NCBI GenBank assembly: GCA_964245885.1
Contig: CAXTOX010000041.1
Span: 1 to 29,381 of the forward strand
Direction of reading: 5' to 3'
Length of the DNA: 29,381 nucleotides
DNA from: CAHJWO01 sp964245885
GTDB taxonomy: Bacteria; Verrucomicrobiota; Verrucomicrobiia; Chthoniobacterales; SZAS-18
The notes below the pieces were generated by a model, which saw only the letters and a program-made list of their open reading frames with translations, was not told the DNA's origin and made no database searches. Position 1 is the stretch's first letter. Each line of letters begins with the position of its first letter. The translations under genes were made by a program, and so were the position numbers. Positions 21,401-29,381 of this stretch are shown in pieces.

Positions 21401-24400
21401 GTTCGGCGGGTACGAGGTTGCCGAGTCCGGGCGGGGTTTCCGCGACGGGTTCCCACTGTCCGCCGAGGCGATGCAGGCCGATTGTGTCGATCTGCGTGGA
21501 AGCGACCGGTTCGAGGTGCGGCGTGCTCTCGTAGTCGGAATCGCCCGACTCGATGGCGACGCGCTGCGTGCGCCACTCGATGTGCGAGAGCTTGGCCGTT
21601 ACATGTACGGGTTGGTCAAGCGGCTGGCCGTCGGCGGCGTTGACGGCCACGACCTCCAGCGGCAGCGGATCGCCCGCGCGCACCACGTCGGGCATCGCGT
21701 GCAGGCCCAGATAATACCCGGAACTGTGGACGGTGTATCCGGTATACGCCGTGATGGTCTGTTGGTCCTGGTCGGTGACGCTGGCCTGCACGCGCACGCG
21801 GCGCGGGGAGGGAGCGGTCGCGTTGAGGACGATGTGCGGCGAGAGGGTCAGTGCGCCCTTGTCCGAAAGCGCGGCCTCGCCGTCGAGCGCGAGTTCGCCG
21901 CGCTGGCGGCGCAGGCGGTAGTCCACGTCGGTCGAGCCGAAGAGATAGTCCTCGAAGCCGTCGGGCGTGAACACGGTGTCCACCGCTTTGAGCGACCAGG
22001 CGACCTTCGCCCGCGACAGCGCGGCACCGGAGTAATAATGCGCTGCCAGTGCCAGCGGCGTCGTGCCCTCGCCCACGGTCGGGATGGTGGGACGGCCGAG
22101 TTGGACCGCGAAGGCGTTGGGCTGGTACTCCTGCACCTGGAAGCGGCAGACGGTGGACTGCGGCGTCTCGGGATCGGCGTCGTCGCTGTCGCCGTTGTCG
22201 GCGGCCGCGAAGGCTTCGGCGTCGGTGTCGTCGAGCGGGTTGCCGTCGAAGACGATTTCCGCGCGGTAGTGGCCGAGGGAGTTCTTCGGCAGTGGGATGG
22301 CTTCGTTGTAAGAACCGGCGGCGGAGAGTTTCCCGGCCTTCTGGAAGAACCGTCGTCCCCGCGCATCGTAGGCGCGCAGGGTCACGGGGGTATCCGATGA
22401 GGCGTTGACGAACCCACCGCCCTGCCACTCGCGCACGACGGCCTTGAACTGCACGGTCTCGCCGGGCTTGTACACGCCCCGGTCGCTGAAGACGAGCACG
22501 TCGCGCCGAACGGGTGGCTTCCGGGCGGCGGCATCGTCACCCGCGTTGGCGTCTTCTTCCGAGCCGGCGGCAACCTCGCTCTGGTAGGCGGTGGACGGCA
22601 GGTGGAAGCCGTAAGTGGACACCTCGTTGCGCTCGGCGGCGGTGAAGGGCACCACGAGGCAATCGTCGCCGGACACGACTTCCAGCCAGCCGATGTTCGC
22701 CGGGTCGACGGACAGGGCGGCCAGACCGTTGCCGTCCGCCGTCGCGGTGGCGTCGCCCGCGTTTTTGCCCAACGGCTTGCCGTCGGCGCCGAAGCACCGC
22801 ACGACCGCCCTGCCGGCCGGCGCGGCATCCGCCAGCGAGAACACGAAGGCGTGGAACTTGTCGCCGGGCGCGGTCTGCCAGACGATCCCGAGGTTGGTCA
22901 CCTGCACGAGGGCCTGCACGCCCACGCGCTTCTGTCCCTTGGGCGCGGCGGGCTGCTCGGCTTCGAGCAGGAGCACGCCGTTGCGGCCGGGGCCGAGCAG
23001 TTCGTCCCACTTCAGGCGGATCGTCTCGGGCTTGTCGACGGTCGGCGCGCCTTTGAGCTTGGCGTCGTAGACGACCTTGCCGGGGACTTTGTCAAAGCTG
23101 ACGTGCTCCTTTTCGGTGTGTTCCTCGCTTTCGCCGTAATACTGCTTCTTGTACTGCGCCACGGCGAGCGGGGCCTGGTCGGGCGGCACCAGCTTGATGC
23201 GCAGGCGAACGTCCGGGACGTTGAGCGCGAAAAGATCGAACTCCCGCCGGCCCGAGCCGAGCTGCTGCACGCTGAAATCCGGGAACGCGAGCTGCGGCGG
23301 GCGGCGCTCGAACTTCGCCTCCTGCGAGGACGCCGCCGCGAGCCGGATGCCCTCGTTGGCCGCCGGGGTACCCGCGTCCACGGTGACGCTGTACGCGCGG
23401 TCGAGTGCGAAGTCGCCCACGGCCGTGATCTCCTCGCGGTTGGCCACGTCGAACTTCAGGTTCGCCGGCGCGGGTGCGACGTGGAGATATTGGCCCGCGT
23501 TGTCGTTGGTAATTTCCTTGGACAATGCCTCGGAAAAGGTGAGGACCAGCTTGCGCTCGCCCTCGCCGCCGTTGTCAGCCGCGAGCTTGTCAAACTTGAG
23601 CGGTTCCACGTTGCCAAGGTTGGCCTCGTACGCCGAGAGCCGCTTCGCGCCGGGGTCCTCGCCCGTGAAACCGGCTTCGGCGACGAGCTTCCAATGGTCT
23701 CCGACCGTCAGCGGCGACACCGGGACGGCTTCCAGGCGGTTGCGGGAATCGGGCGGCGTGCCGGCTGCCGCCTGGGCATCCGCCGGGGTGTGCGCGTCGA
23801 GGAACTGCTCCCTCCAGGTGCGCGGGGCGGCGTCGCTCCGGGCACGGGACGAGCCGTTTTCGGGTGCGGCGGTGATCCGTGCGGCGATCCGTTTGCCGTC
23901 GGCGCCGAGGAACGAAAACGCCGGGGCGACTTTCCCCGCGCTGACGGCCGAGTTGAAAACGAGGCGCACCTTGGGACGGGACGGCAGGTTCTTGCCCTCG
24001 CCGCCGTTCAGGATGACCGCGCTGATTTCCAGCCCCGGGGTGTGGAACGTGCGCTTGAGTTCCGCCGGGGCGGCGACGGACTGGCCGTCCGCAGCCTTCA
24101 GACCGGCCCGGAGCGTCGCCTCGTAGGCAGCGCCCAGCGGGGGAGGATCGGACAGGGTATAGACGCCCCCGCGCTGGCTGGTCCAGCGGAAGGTGCCGGG
24201 CAGTTCCGGGGTGAAGGAGAGCGGTGACTCGGCGGCGTCCTTGCCGACCTGATCGGCGGCGACCATCGGCACGGTGAACCGCAGCCCGAACGCCGCAGTG
24301 GGCGGCAGGAGGGTTTCGTCCCTGGCCGGTTTCTTGTCGGAGCCTTCGGCGTCATCGTCGGCCGGCTTGGGTACGCCGAGCAGGGTCAGCTCGACGGCCG

Positions 24401-24479
24401 GCGCGGCGGCGTGCGACCGGGCCGGAGACAGCGCGACGCCTGCGGCCAGCAGGAGGGAGAGGAAGCGACGGGTCATCAT
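18446..24479 (-). CDS. Bacterial alpha-2-macroglobulin with thioester (YfhM-like)
   Basis: About 2010 aa. A signal peptide (MMTRRFLSLLLAAGVALSPA, cleaved near SHA-AAP) leads into several macroglobulin beta-domains. The MG2-type segment DVLVFSDRGVYKPGETVQFK lies near residue 660. After the bait-like region comes the A2M family domain (ACAYWNATLTTDAQGRVEAH near 1290). The thioester motif PYGCIEQ (about 1520) precedes an alpha/alpha-toroid with repeated CLALYALAMFD-like helices, and a receptor-like C-terminal domain. Such proteins are thought to trap foreign proteases in the periplasm, with the thioester linking covalently to the prey. There is no lipobox Cys at the signal-peptide end. The 10-N gap at 21059 changes frame, so a few residues around SVLL...GQSPRRIKMPEYR are uncertain; this looks like an assembly gap, not a mutation. 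Confidence 0.93.
21059..21068. other. Assembly gap (10 Ns)
   Basis: Ten unresolved bases inside the A2M gene. The reading frame on the two sides differs by one for this nominal length, so the true gap is not exactly 10 bases. Homology continues across it. Confidence 0.99.
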
Positions 24480-24558
24480 AGAGAGGACGTTTGGAGGGAA
24501 GCGCCTTGCGGAGAATCGCGCAGCGGGAGCACCATCGTGCCAGAAGGGCGAGGCCGCG

Positions 24559-25419
24559 TCACGCCAAATCCGCGCGTTGCGCCGCCGCCCACGCGAGGAA
24601 CGACGGGTAGGCGGGCTGCCAGCCAAGCGTACGCAAACAGCCATTGGCGACGCGCTTGCTCGTCCAGCCGCGCTTGCGGTCGAGGTCCACCGGGCCGGAC
24701 GGCGGCAGCGCGCGGCCGAAGTGCGCGGTCAGCGCGGTGTAGAGTTCGAGCTGCGTGACCGGGTGATCGTCGGCCACGTTGTAGACTCCCGGCGGCGTGT
24801 CCGGCTGCGCGAGGCGGCAGAGCGCGGACGCGGCGTCGTCGCGGTGAATCTGGTTGAGCCAACGTCCGCCGTCGCCCTCGATGACAGCCTCGCCCGAGAG
24901 GAACTTGCGCAGCAGGTTCGAGCGGCCCGGCCCGTAGATGCCCGCCAGCCGCGCGACGACTCCGCCGGATGACGCGAGCACGGCGTCTTCCGTTTCCCGC
25001 AGGACCCGCCCGGTCTCCCGGTCCGGGACCGCCGGGGAGGATTCATCGAGCCACGCGCCGTCCGTCTGCGCGTAGACGCTCGTGCTGCCCGTGAAGACGA
25101 ACCGCGCCGGGCAAAAAGCCGCCAGCAGGTTGCGCGCACCGCCCAGATAGACGCGCCGGTATTGCTCCGGCCCGCCGCGGCGTCCGGAGGAAACGCTCAT
25201 CACCACGGCATCCGGCGCGGGCGCATGCGCCGCCGCCGCGTGGACCGCCGCCGGGTCCGTCACGTCGTGCGCGGAAACGGGGTAACCCTTCTCGGCGCCG
25301 AGCCGGGCGGCCGAGTCCGCCGAGCCTGTCCAGCCGGACACTTCCCAGCCAGCGGCATGGAACCGATCCGCCGCCTGCTCACCCACGAAGCCGCAGCCGA
25401 CGATCAGGACGCGGGGCAT
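24559..25419 (-). CDS. NAD(P)-dependent epimerase/dehydratase family protein (YeeZ-like)
   Basis: The 286-aa protein has an extended-SDR Rossmann fold: VLIVGCGFVGEQAADRF (residues 4-20, GxGxxG), FTGSTSVYAQTDGAWLDESS near 109-128, RLAGIYGPGR near 157-166, and GVYNVADDHPVT near 219. The classic YxxxK active site is not clearly present, which is typical of the YeeZ-type branch and means catalysis may differ or be lost. No signal peptide; cytoplasmic. The start codon is 12 bases downstream of the preceding gene's stop on the same strand, suggesting co-transcription with the exported unknown protein. Confidence 0.85.
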   Translation of the reverse strand: MPRVLIVGCGFVGEQAADRFHAAGWEVSGWTGSADSAARLGAEKGYPVSAHDVTDPAAVHAAAAHAPAPDAVVMSVSSGRRGGPEQYRRVYLGGARNLLAAFCPARFVFTGSTSVYAQTDGAWLDESSPAVPDRETGRVLRETEDAVLASSGGVVARLAGIYGPGRSNLLRKFLSGEAVIEGDGGRWLNQIHRDDAASALCRLAQPDTPPGVYNVADDHPVTQLELYTALTAHFGRALPPSGPVDLDRKRGWTSKRVANGCLRTLGWQPAYPSFLAWAAAQRADLA

Positions 25420-25431
25420 GGCGAGGCCGCT

Positions 25432-25968
25432 TCACGGCAGCGTCTTGACGGTCTCGAGCATTTTCTCGGCGGCAGCCTCGGCCTTCGCCGAATCCTCCTG
25501 GGAAGTCGCGTAGGCGGCGAGTTCGCAGGTGTTGTCCTTGGTCGGCGCGAAGGCCGCGAAGGAATAAATGATCAACTGCCCGTCGATCTTGCACTTGGCC
25601 GAAGCGATGGCCACCGCCATCCCGGCGGAGGTTTTGACCTCCTGCGCCTCGGTGTTTGAAGGCTCGGTGAACTTGTCGTTCGCCATCGTGGCTTTGACGA
25701 CCTCGTTGAGGATAGCCTTCAGGCCGGCCGGATTTTTGCCGAGGCTGAGAATCTTGATCTCGAAGTCGCCCACGTCCGGCTTGAAGGTCAACTCGTGCAG
25801 GTTGCCTTCGGTCTCCTCGTACGTCCACGCGTCGGGGACCTCGATGGTGAAAATCGGTTTGTCCTTGGGATATTTGATGGTGCCAGCGCGGGCGGGCAAC
25901 GCGGCCAAGCCAAGCAAGCAGGCGGCGAGCAGGACGCGGGAAGAAAAAGTGGAGAGAAGCATGGGCAA
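25432..25968 (-). CDS. Exported protein of unknown function
   Basis: The 178-aa protein has a signal peptide (SSRVLLAACLLGLAALPARA, cleaved before GTIKYP). The mature 150 residues contain an IPDAW-like start (FTIEVPDAWTYEETEGNLHE), a beta-rich core and an acidic/alanine-rich C-terminal helix (AKAEAAAEKMLETVKTLP). The pattern of a short beta-sandwich after a VPDAW motif is seen in many small periplasmic proteins of unknown role. There is no lipobox. ATGs at 25968 and 25962 are both possible starts. Confidence 0.8.
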   Translation of the reverse strand: MPMLLSTFSSRVLLAACLLGLAALPARAGTIKYPKDKPIFTIEVPDAWTYEETEGNLHELTFKPDVGDFEIKILSLGKNPAGLKAILNEVVKATMANDKFTEPSNTEAQEVKTSAGMAVAIASAKCKIDGQLIIYSFAAFAPTKDNTCELAAYATSQEDSAKAEAAAEKMLETVKTLP

Positions 25969-26111
25969 ATGGCTTCGGTGGGTGAAGCGGTGCGGTGGGA
26001 ACGAACGGTCCGCGCCTCTTTGCAGGCTTTCGGCGAGGGTACGTGGCGCGTTTGTAGCAGACCGGGCCGGTCGGCCTCAAATCAAATCAACCTTGGCGAA
26101 CCACGCCGGTG

Positions 26112-26825
26112 TCAGATGCCGACCACGGGCGAGGAATGGCGCGCCCACTGGATGGCACGCTGGATGAGTTCGCTGCCGTCGCGCAGGCCAAGCTTGGCCT
26201 TGATGTGCTCGCGGTGGCTCTCGATGGTTTTGCGGCTGAGGTGCAGGTTTTCGGCGATCAGCCGCGTGCCGAGTCCCTGGCCGATGAGCCGGAACACCTG
26301 GAGTTCCCGGTCGGTCAGCCGCCCGACGTAGGCGTCGGCGCTCTCTTCGGCGGTGTCCTGTCCGGTCACCGCGCCCAGTGCAAGCCGCTGGACCGCGTGG
26401 GCAGTCACCTGATCGCTCACGTAGATCGCCCCCGAGAGCACCCGGCCGATGGCCAGCAGCAGGCGGTCAAATTTCTCCTGCTTCATCACGTACCCGCGCG
26501 CGCCGGCGCGCAACGCTCGCTCGGCGTAGATCGTCTCGTCGTGCATGGAAAGCACGAGGGTCAGGACCTGCGGCAGGCGCACCCGCAGGTCCTTGATCAA
26601 CTCGATCCCGTCGCCGGTGCGCAGCGACAGGTCCACCAGGGCGAGGTCGGGCTGGAGCCGCTCGGCCGCGTTGAGCGCGTCCGTGCGGCCCTGAGCCTCG
26701 CCGCAGACGCACAGGTGCGGCTGTTCATTGAGCACGTTGGCCAGCCCTTGCCGCAAGATTGGATGGTCGTCCACCAGCAGGATGCGCTTTTTCTCGGGTT
26801 CGGACGAGGCGGGAGATGGATGCAT
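26112..26825 (-). CDS. NarL/FixJ-type two-component response regulator
   Basis: The 237-aa protein has a receiver domain (acidic DD19-20 in ILLVDDHP, phospho-acceptor Asp65 in ALVDLSL, Ser93, Lys115 in YVMKQE) followed by a linker and a LuxR-type helix-turn-helix (LTDRELQVFRLIGQGLGTRL, then HLSRKTIESHREHIKAKLGL, about residues 168-215). It should bind DNA as a dimer when phosphorylated. No sensor kinase gene lies within the window. The start MHPSPASS at 26825 is chosen because family members begin just before the first beta strand; an in-frame start at 26939 would add 38 non-homologous residues. It is divergent from the sigma-factor gene, with 277 bases between. Confidence 0.92.
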   Translation of the reverse strand: MHPSPASSEPEKKRILLVDDHPILRQGLANVLNEQPHLCVCGEAQGRTDALNAAERLQPDLALVDLSLRTGDGIELIKDLRVRLPQVLTLVLSMHDETIYAERALRAGARGYVMKQEKFDRLLLAIGRVLSGAIYVSDQVTAHAVQRLALGAVTGQDTAEESADAYVGRLTDRELQVFRLIGQGLGTRLIAENLHLSRKTIESHREHIKAKLGLRDGSELIQRAIQWARHSSPVVGI

Positions 26826-27102
26826 GAAAAAGGTCGTTTGCTGACCACCACCAGCCGCCGATTCGCCGCACCCTTCCCTCCATACGCATCGTGGATAACG
26901 GCGGGAATCGTTTATGCCATCACCGGCGGCAATTTGCAAGCTTTTCCGGTGTCAGGTGGTCAGGGGTTTCCCTGTCAGTGCGGTGGGGCGCTCGGACCAA
27001 GGTGGAAACCGCTTTCGGCCCGATAGCGCGGGACAGCATTGAAGAGCAGGATGGAGACTACCACGAAGTGCCCACGCTGTAATTTCAGGACCCATTCAGT
27101 CT
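26826..27102. promoter_or_regulatory. Divergent intergenic region between response regulator and sigma-factor genes
   Basis: This 277-base stretch must hold the promoters of both genes. I could not pick out convincing -35/-10 pairs. A short frame METTTKCPRCNF at 27051 with a CxxC motif stops after the motif in its own frame or runs into the sigma gene and is not called. Confidence 0.4.
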
Positions 27103-27744
27103 ATGGAAGCATCGCCGCAAGCCGCTCCCGAAGCGATCAACGCTCAGCCTGTCCCTGGCGACGAGGAACTGATGAGTCGTATCCTCGCGCGAGAATCCGT
27201 CGCGCTCGACCAACTTTACACCCGCTACCGCCCATTGATCGGCAAAATCGTCATGGAGATCCTGCCGAACGAGTACGACGCCGAGGAGGCGTTACAGGAC
27301 GTGTTCATGGAAATTTGGAACCGTGCCGCCAACTTCGACGCGCGCAAGGGCAAGGCCCTGGGCTGGATCATCTGCATGGCGCGCCGCCGCGCGATTGATC
27401 ATTACCGGAAGATCCGCCGCCGGGCGGATGCCAGCGAGAGGCTGCGGCTTGAAAACGAAGAGGGGCAAGGGGCACTCGGGGAGAGCTTCGTCGGGAGGTC
27501 GGCGGCCGGGAACAGCCCCGGTGCCACGGACCTGAAGCAGTTCCTCCGGCGGATCATCGACAGTCTCCCGGTTGAGCAGGGACGGGTGATCGAGCTGAGC
27601 TATTTCAAGGAAATGAGCCAGCGCGAGATCGCGTCGCGCACGGGGATTCCGCTGGGCACGATCAAGACACGTCTGGATCTCGCGCTCCGGAAGCTCGCGC
27701 AGAAGTCGATGCCGTTCCGCAAGGAACTGAGCTTCGTGCAATAG
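27103..27744 (+). CDS. ECF-family RNA polymerase sigma factor
   Basis: The 213-aa protein has sigma region 2 (ALDQLYTRYRPLIGKIVMEI through DAEEALQDVFMEIWNRAANF and GKALGWIICMARRRAIDHYR, about residues 34-103) and region 4 (IIDSLPVEQGRVIELSYFKE, MSQREIASRTGIPLGTIKTR, about 150-195), joined by a charged linker. Regions 1.1 and 3 are absent, as in ECF sigma factors. The WIICMARRRAIDHYRK wording resembles the SigK-like group. A 50-aa ORF follows after 14 bases with a strong Shine-Dalgarno sequence, at the place where an anti-sigma gene is often found. No good Shine-Dalgarno precedes the sigma start itself. Confidence 0.92.
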   Translation: MEASPQAAPEAINAQPVPGDEELMSRILARESVALDQLYTRYRPLIGKIVMEILPNEYDAEEALQDVFMEIWNRAANFDARKGKALGWIICMARRRAIDHYRKIRRRADASERLRLENEEGQGALGESFVGRSAAGNSPGATDLKQFLRRIIDSLPVEQGRVIELSYFKEMSQREIASRTGIPLGTIKTRLDLALRKLAQKSMPFRKELSFVQ

Positions 27745-27758
27745 GAAGGGGAAGGAAC

Positions 27759-27911
27759 ATGCCAGCAGCGCAGTGTCAACCCTGCGCCGCGCTCGTCTCG
27801 GTGGCGGCGGAACCCGCGGAAGAAGCGTCTCAAAAGGGCGCTGGTCTCGCCTCTCCTAGAGCCAGAGAAGCTCCCGGGGAAACACAAGACCTTGTGGAGA
27901 CCGGCCGGTGA
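27759..27911 (+). CDS. 50-aa ORF after the sigma factor, possible anti-sigma remnant
   Basis: MPAAQCQPCAALVSVAAEPA starts 14 bases after the sigma-factor stop and is preceded by ggaaggggaaggaac, the strongest purine-rich ribosome-binding sequence I see in this window. The peptide has a Cys-x-x-Cys near the N-terminus, no membrane segment and an acidic C-terminus (EAPGETQDLVETGR). Anti-sigma factors commonly follow ECF sigma genes and often start with a short Cys/His zinc motif, but 50 aa is too short for a full one. It could be a truncated anti-sigma factor or a small regulatory protein; function is not established. Confidence 0.4.
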   Translation: MPAAQCQPCAALVSVAAEPAEEASQKGAGLASPRAREAPGETQDLVETGR

Positions 27912-27958
27912 ATCTGCTTGCCGTTGTGTAGGAAATGTAATAAATTTGCGGCAACAAC

Positions 27959-29381
27959 ATGGTCGCCGCCAGCTCCACCTCTGCCGTCTACGACGAGAGC
28001 AAGATCAAGACGCTCTCCTCCCTCGAACACATCCGCGCCCGGACGGGCATGTACATCGGCCGGATCGGCGACGGCAGCCACTACGACGACGGCGTGTACG
28101 TGCTGCTGAAGGAGGTCATCGACAACGCCATCGACGAGTTCATCATGGGCCACGGCCACGAGGTGCTCCTGACCATCGACGGCCTGGCGGTCAGCGTGCG
28201 CGACCTTGGGCGCGGCATCCCGTTGGGCAAGATCGTAGAGTGCGTCTCGCGCATCAACACCGGGGCCAAGTACAACGACGACGTGTTCCAGTTCAGCGTC
28301 GGCCTCAACGGAGTGGGCACCAAGGCGGTTAACGCGCTCTCCAGCACCTTCACCGTGGCGAGCTTCCGCGATGGGCAGACCGCGCGGGCAACCTTCAAGC
28401 AGGGCGTGCTCGAACAACACAAGAAACCGGGCGCGGATAAAGTCGGCGAGAAGAACGGCACGCTCATCGAGTTCTCGCCCGACCCGGTGATCTTCAAGAA
28501 GTCCGAGTTCAAGGAGGAACACGTCACGCGCCGTCTGCGGATGTACACCTACCTCAACGCGGGCTTGAAGATCCGCTACAACAGCACGCTGTACCATTCT
28601 AAAAACGGGTTGCTCGACCTGCTCGACGAGGACACCGACAACCAGCAGGACGCGCTTTACCCGCCGTTGCACCACCGCGACCGCACGCTCGAAATCGCCC
28701 TCACGCACACGCAGCGGTTCAGCGAGACGCATTATAGTTTCGTCAACGGCCAGTACACGAGTGACGGCGGCACGCACCTGAGCGCGTTCCGCGAAGGCGT
28801 GCTCAAGGCGGTCAACGATTTCACCAAGAAGAAGTACGAGGGCGACGACGTGCGCGAGGGCCTGGTCGGGGCGGTCGCCATCCGGCTGAAGGAGCCAATC
28901 TTCGAGTCGCAGACCAAGAACAAGCTCGGCAACACGGAAATCCGGGGCGAGTTGGTCAAGCGGGTGCAGGACACCGTCAGCGACCTGCTCCACCGCCACC
29001 CGGAAGCCGCCGAGAAGATCGTCGCCAAGGTGGAGGACACCGCCCGTTTGCGGCGCGAGTTGGCGAGCGTCAAGAAGCTGGCCCGCGAACGCAGCGGGGC
29101 CATCACCCTGCGCATCCCGCAGCTCAAAGATTGCAAGATGCACCTCAACCAGAAGAAGGGCGGGGGAGGCGGCTCCATGGTGTTCCTGACGGAAGGGCAG
29201 TCCGCCGCAGGGTCGCTGGTGAGCTGCCGCGACGTGATGACCCAGGCCATCTTTGTCCTCAAAGGCAAACCGCTCAACGTCAACGACCTGAAACGAGCGG
29301 CCATCTACAAGAACGACGAGCTTTACAACCTGATGCGCGCCCTCAACGTCGAGGAAAACGTCGACGGTCTGCGTTACGAGA
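27959..29381 (+). CDS. parE: DNA topoisomerase IV subunit B (ParE), 5' part, runs off the window
   Basis: 474 codons are present with no stop before the window end. The GHKL ATPase domain is clear: EVIDNAIDEF (Asn56 for Mg-ATP), RDLGRGIP (81-88), and the ATP-lid GLNGVGTKAVNALS (116-129). A transducer domain follows (QTKNKLGNTEIRGELV near 318), and the TOPRIM domain begins with FLTEGQSAAGS near 409, where the usual EGDSA reads EGQSA, as in the ParE branch found in Bacteroidota. With ParC it would form topoisomerase IV, which decatenates daughter chromosomes. The start MVAASSTSAVYDESKIKTLS at 27959 matches the usual distance to LEHIR-RTGMYIG. The gene may be preceded by an AT-rich promoter region at 27918-27945. 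Confidence 0.93.
   Translation, partial: MVAASSTSAVYDESKIKTLSSLEHIRARTGMYIGRIGDGSHYDDGVYVLLKEVIDNAIDEFIMGHGHEVLLTIDGLAVSVRDLGRGIPLGKIVECVSRINTGAKYNDDVFQFSVGLNGVGTKAVNALSSTFTVASFRDGQTARATFKQGVLEQHKKPGADKVGEKNGTLIEFSPDPVIFKKSEFKEEHVTRRLRMYTYLNAGLKIRYNSTLYHSKNGLLDLLDEDTDNQQDALYPPLHHRDRTLEIALTHTQRFSETHYSFVNGQYTSDGGTHLSAFREGVLKAVNDFTKKKYEGDDVREGLVGAVAIRLKEPIFESQTKNKLGNTEIRGELVKRVQDTVSDLLHRHPEAAEKIVAKVEDTARLRRELASVKKLARERSGAITLRIPQLKDCKMHLNQKKGGGGGSMVFLTEGQSAAGSLVSCRDVMTQAIFVLKGKPLNVNDLKRAAIYKNDELYNLMRALNVEENVDGLRYE

Noticed and set aside
18299..24227. Long plus-strand open frames opposite the A2M and pbpC genes (for example 18299-20425, 21030-22400, 22602-24227)
   Set aside because: They are antisense shadows in high-GC DNA. 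The translations are low-complexity and show no domains, while the minus strand encodes clear A2M and PBP1C proteins.
27039..27398. Plus-strand ORF starting near the sigma-factor gene with a CPRC motif
   Set aside because: After a few codons it is an out-of-frame shadow of the sigma-factor gene; the CxxC is most likely chance.

Overview
The window is high-GC bacterial DNA carrying a mixed set of housekeeping genes: a Bacteroidota/Verrucomicrobiota-style ParE, a bacillithiol gene pair, a bacterial alpha-2-macroglobulin plus PBP1C pair, a DUF2911 protein and a large PIG-L protein. Intergenic palindromic repeats and gene remnants are frequent. The best guess is Verrucomicrobiota (Pedosphaera/Limisphaerales-like), by gene content and repeat style only; no 16S is present. 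A run of 10 Ns at 21059-21068 shows this is a scaffold, so joins near it should be treated with care.

Layout. 1-784 (minus strand): decayed genes, namely a lactate-racemase C-terminal remnant, a 94-aa unknown gene and an SDR with a large internal deletion. 927-2138 (-): secreted TPR protein. 2253-4789 (+): Ski2-like helicase with DUF3516, broken by a frameshift. 4842-7950 (+): DUF2911 protein and an exported PIG-L deacetylase. 7992-8101: palindromic repeat. 8111-11877 (+): tightly packed genes for a 48-aa membrane peptide, a sodium:solute symporter, a very short BshC-like protein and BshA. 11874-12911 (-): metallo-beta-lactamase-fold hydrolase.

12960-15210 (-) is the most striking part: about nineteen tRNA-like genes in one array. 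Seventeen intact ones carry 16 different amino-acid identities (Lys twice), with plausible anticodons and mostly orthodox discriminator bases. All seventeen have G at T-loop position 55 instead of T(psi), and nearly all have AG instead of GG in the D-loop. One more, tRNA-Met(CAT), has the ordinary elbow but is split in the anticodon loop by a 366-nt insertion of palindromic repeats. Another has anticodon UCA. The pattern looks like a near-complete parallel tRNA set with a redesigned elbow rather than random decay.

15410-15883: regulatory stretch with a possible small RNA (operator, promoter, terminator) on the plus strand and a 44-aa ORF with its own promoter-like and terminator sequences on the minus strand. 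15979-24479 (-): PBP1C and a roughly 2000-aa alpha-2-macroglobulin, separated by a second copy of the palindromic repeat. 24559-26825 (-): NAD-dependent epimerase, exported unknown protein and NarL-type response regulator. 27103-27911 (+): ECF sigma factor and a 50-aa ORF. 27959-end (+): 5' part of parE.

The genes fall into functional groups: thiol metabolism (BshA plus compact BshC-like, possibly with a transporter), periplasmic defence and wall repair (A2M plus PBP1C), and signalling (response regulator and ECF sigma factor, divergently transcribed). No integrase, transposase, CRISPR array or rRNA was seen.
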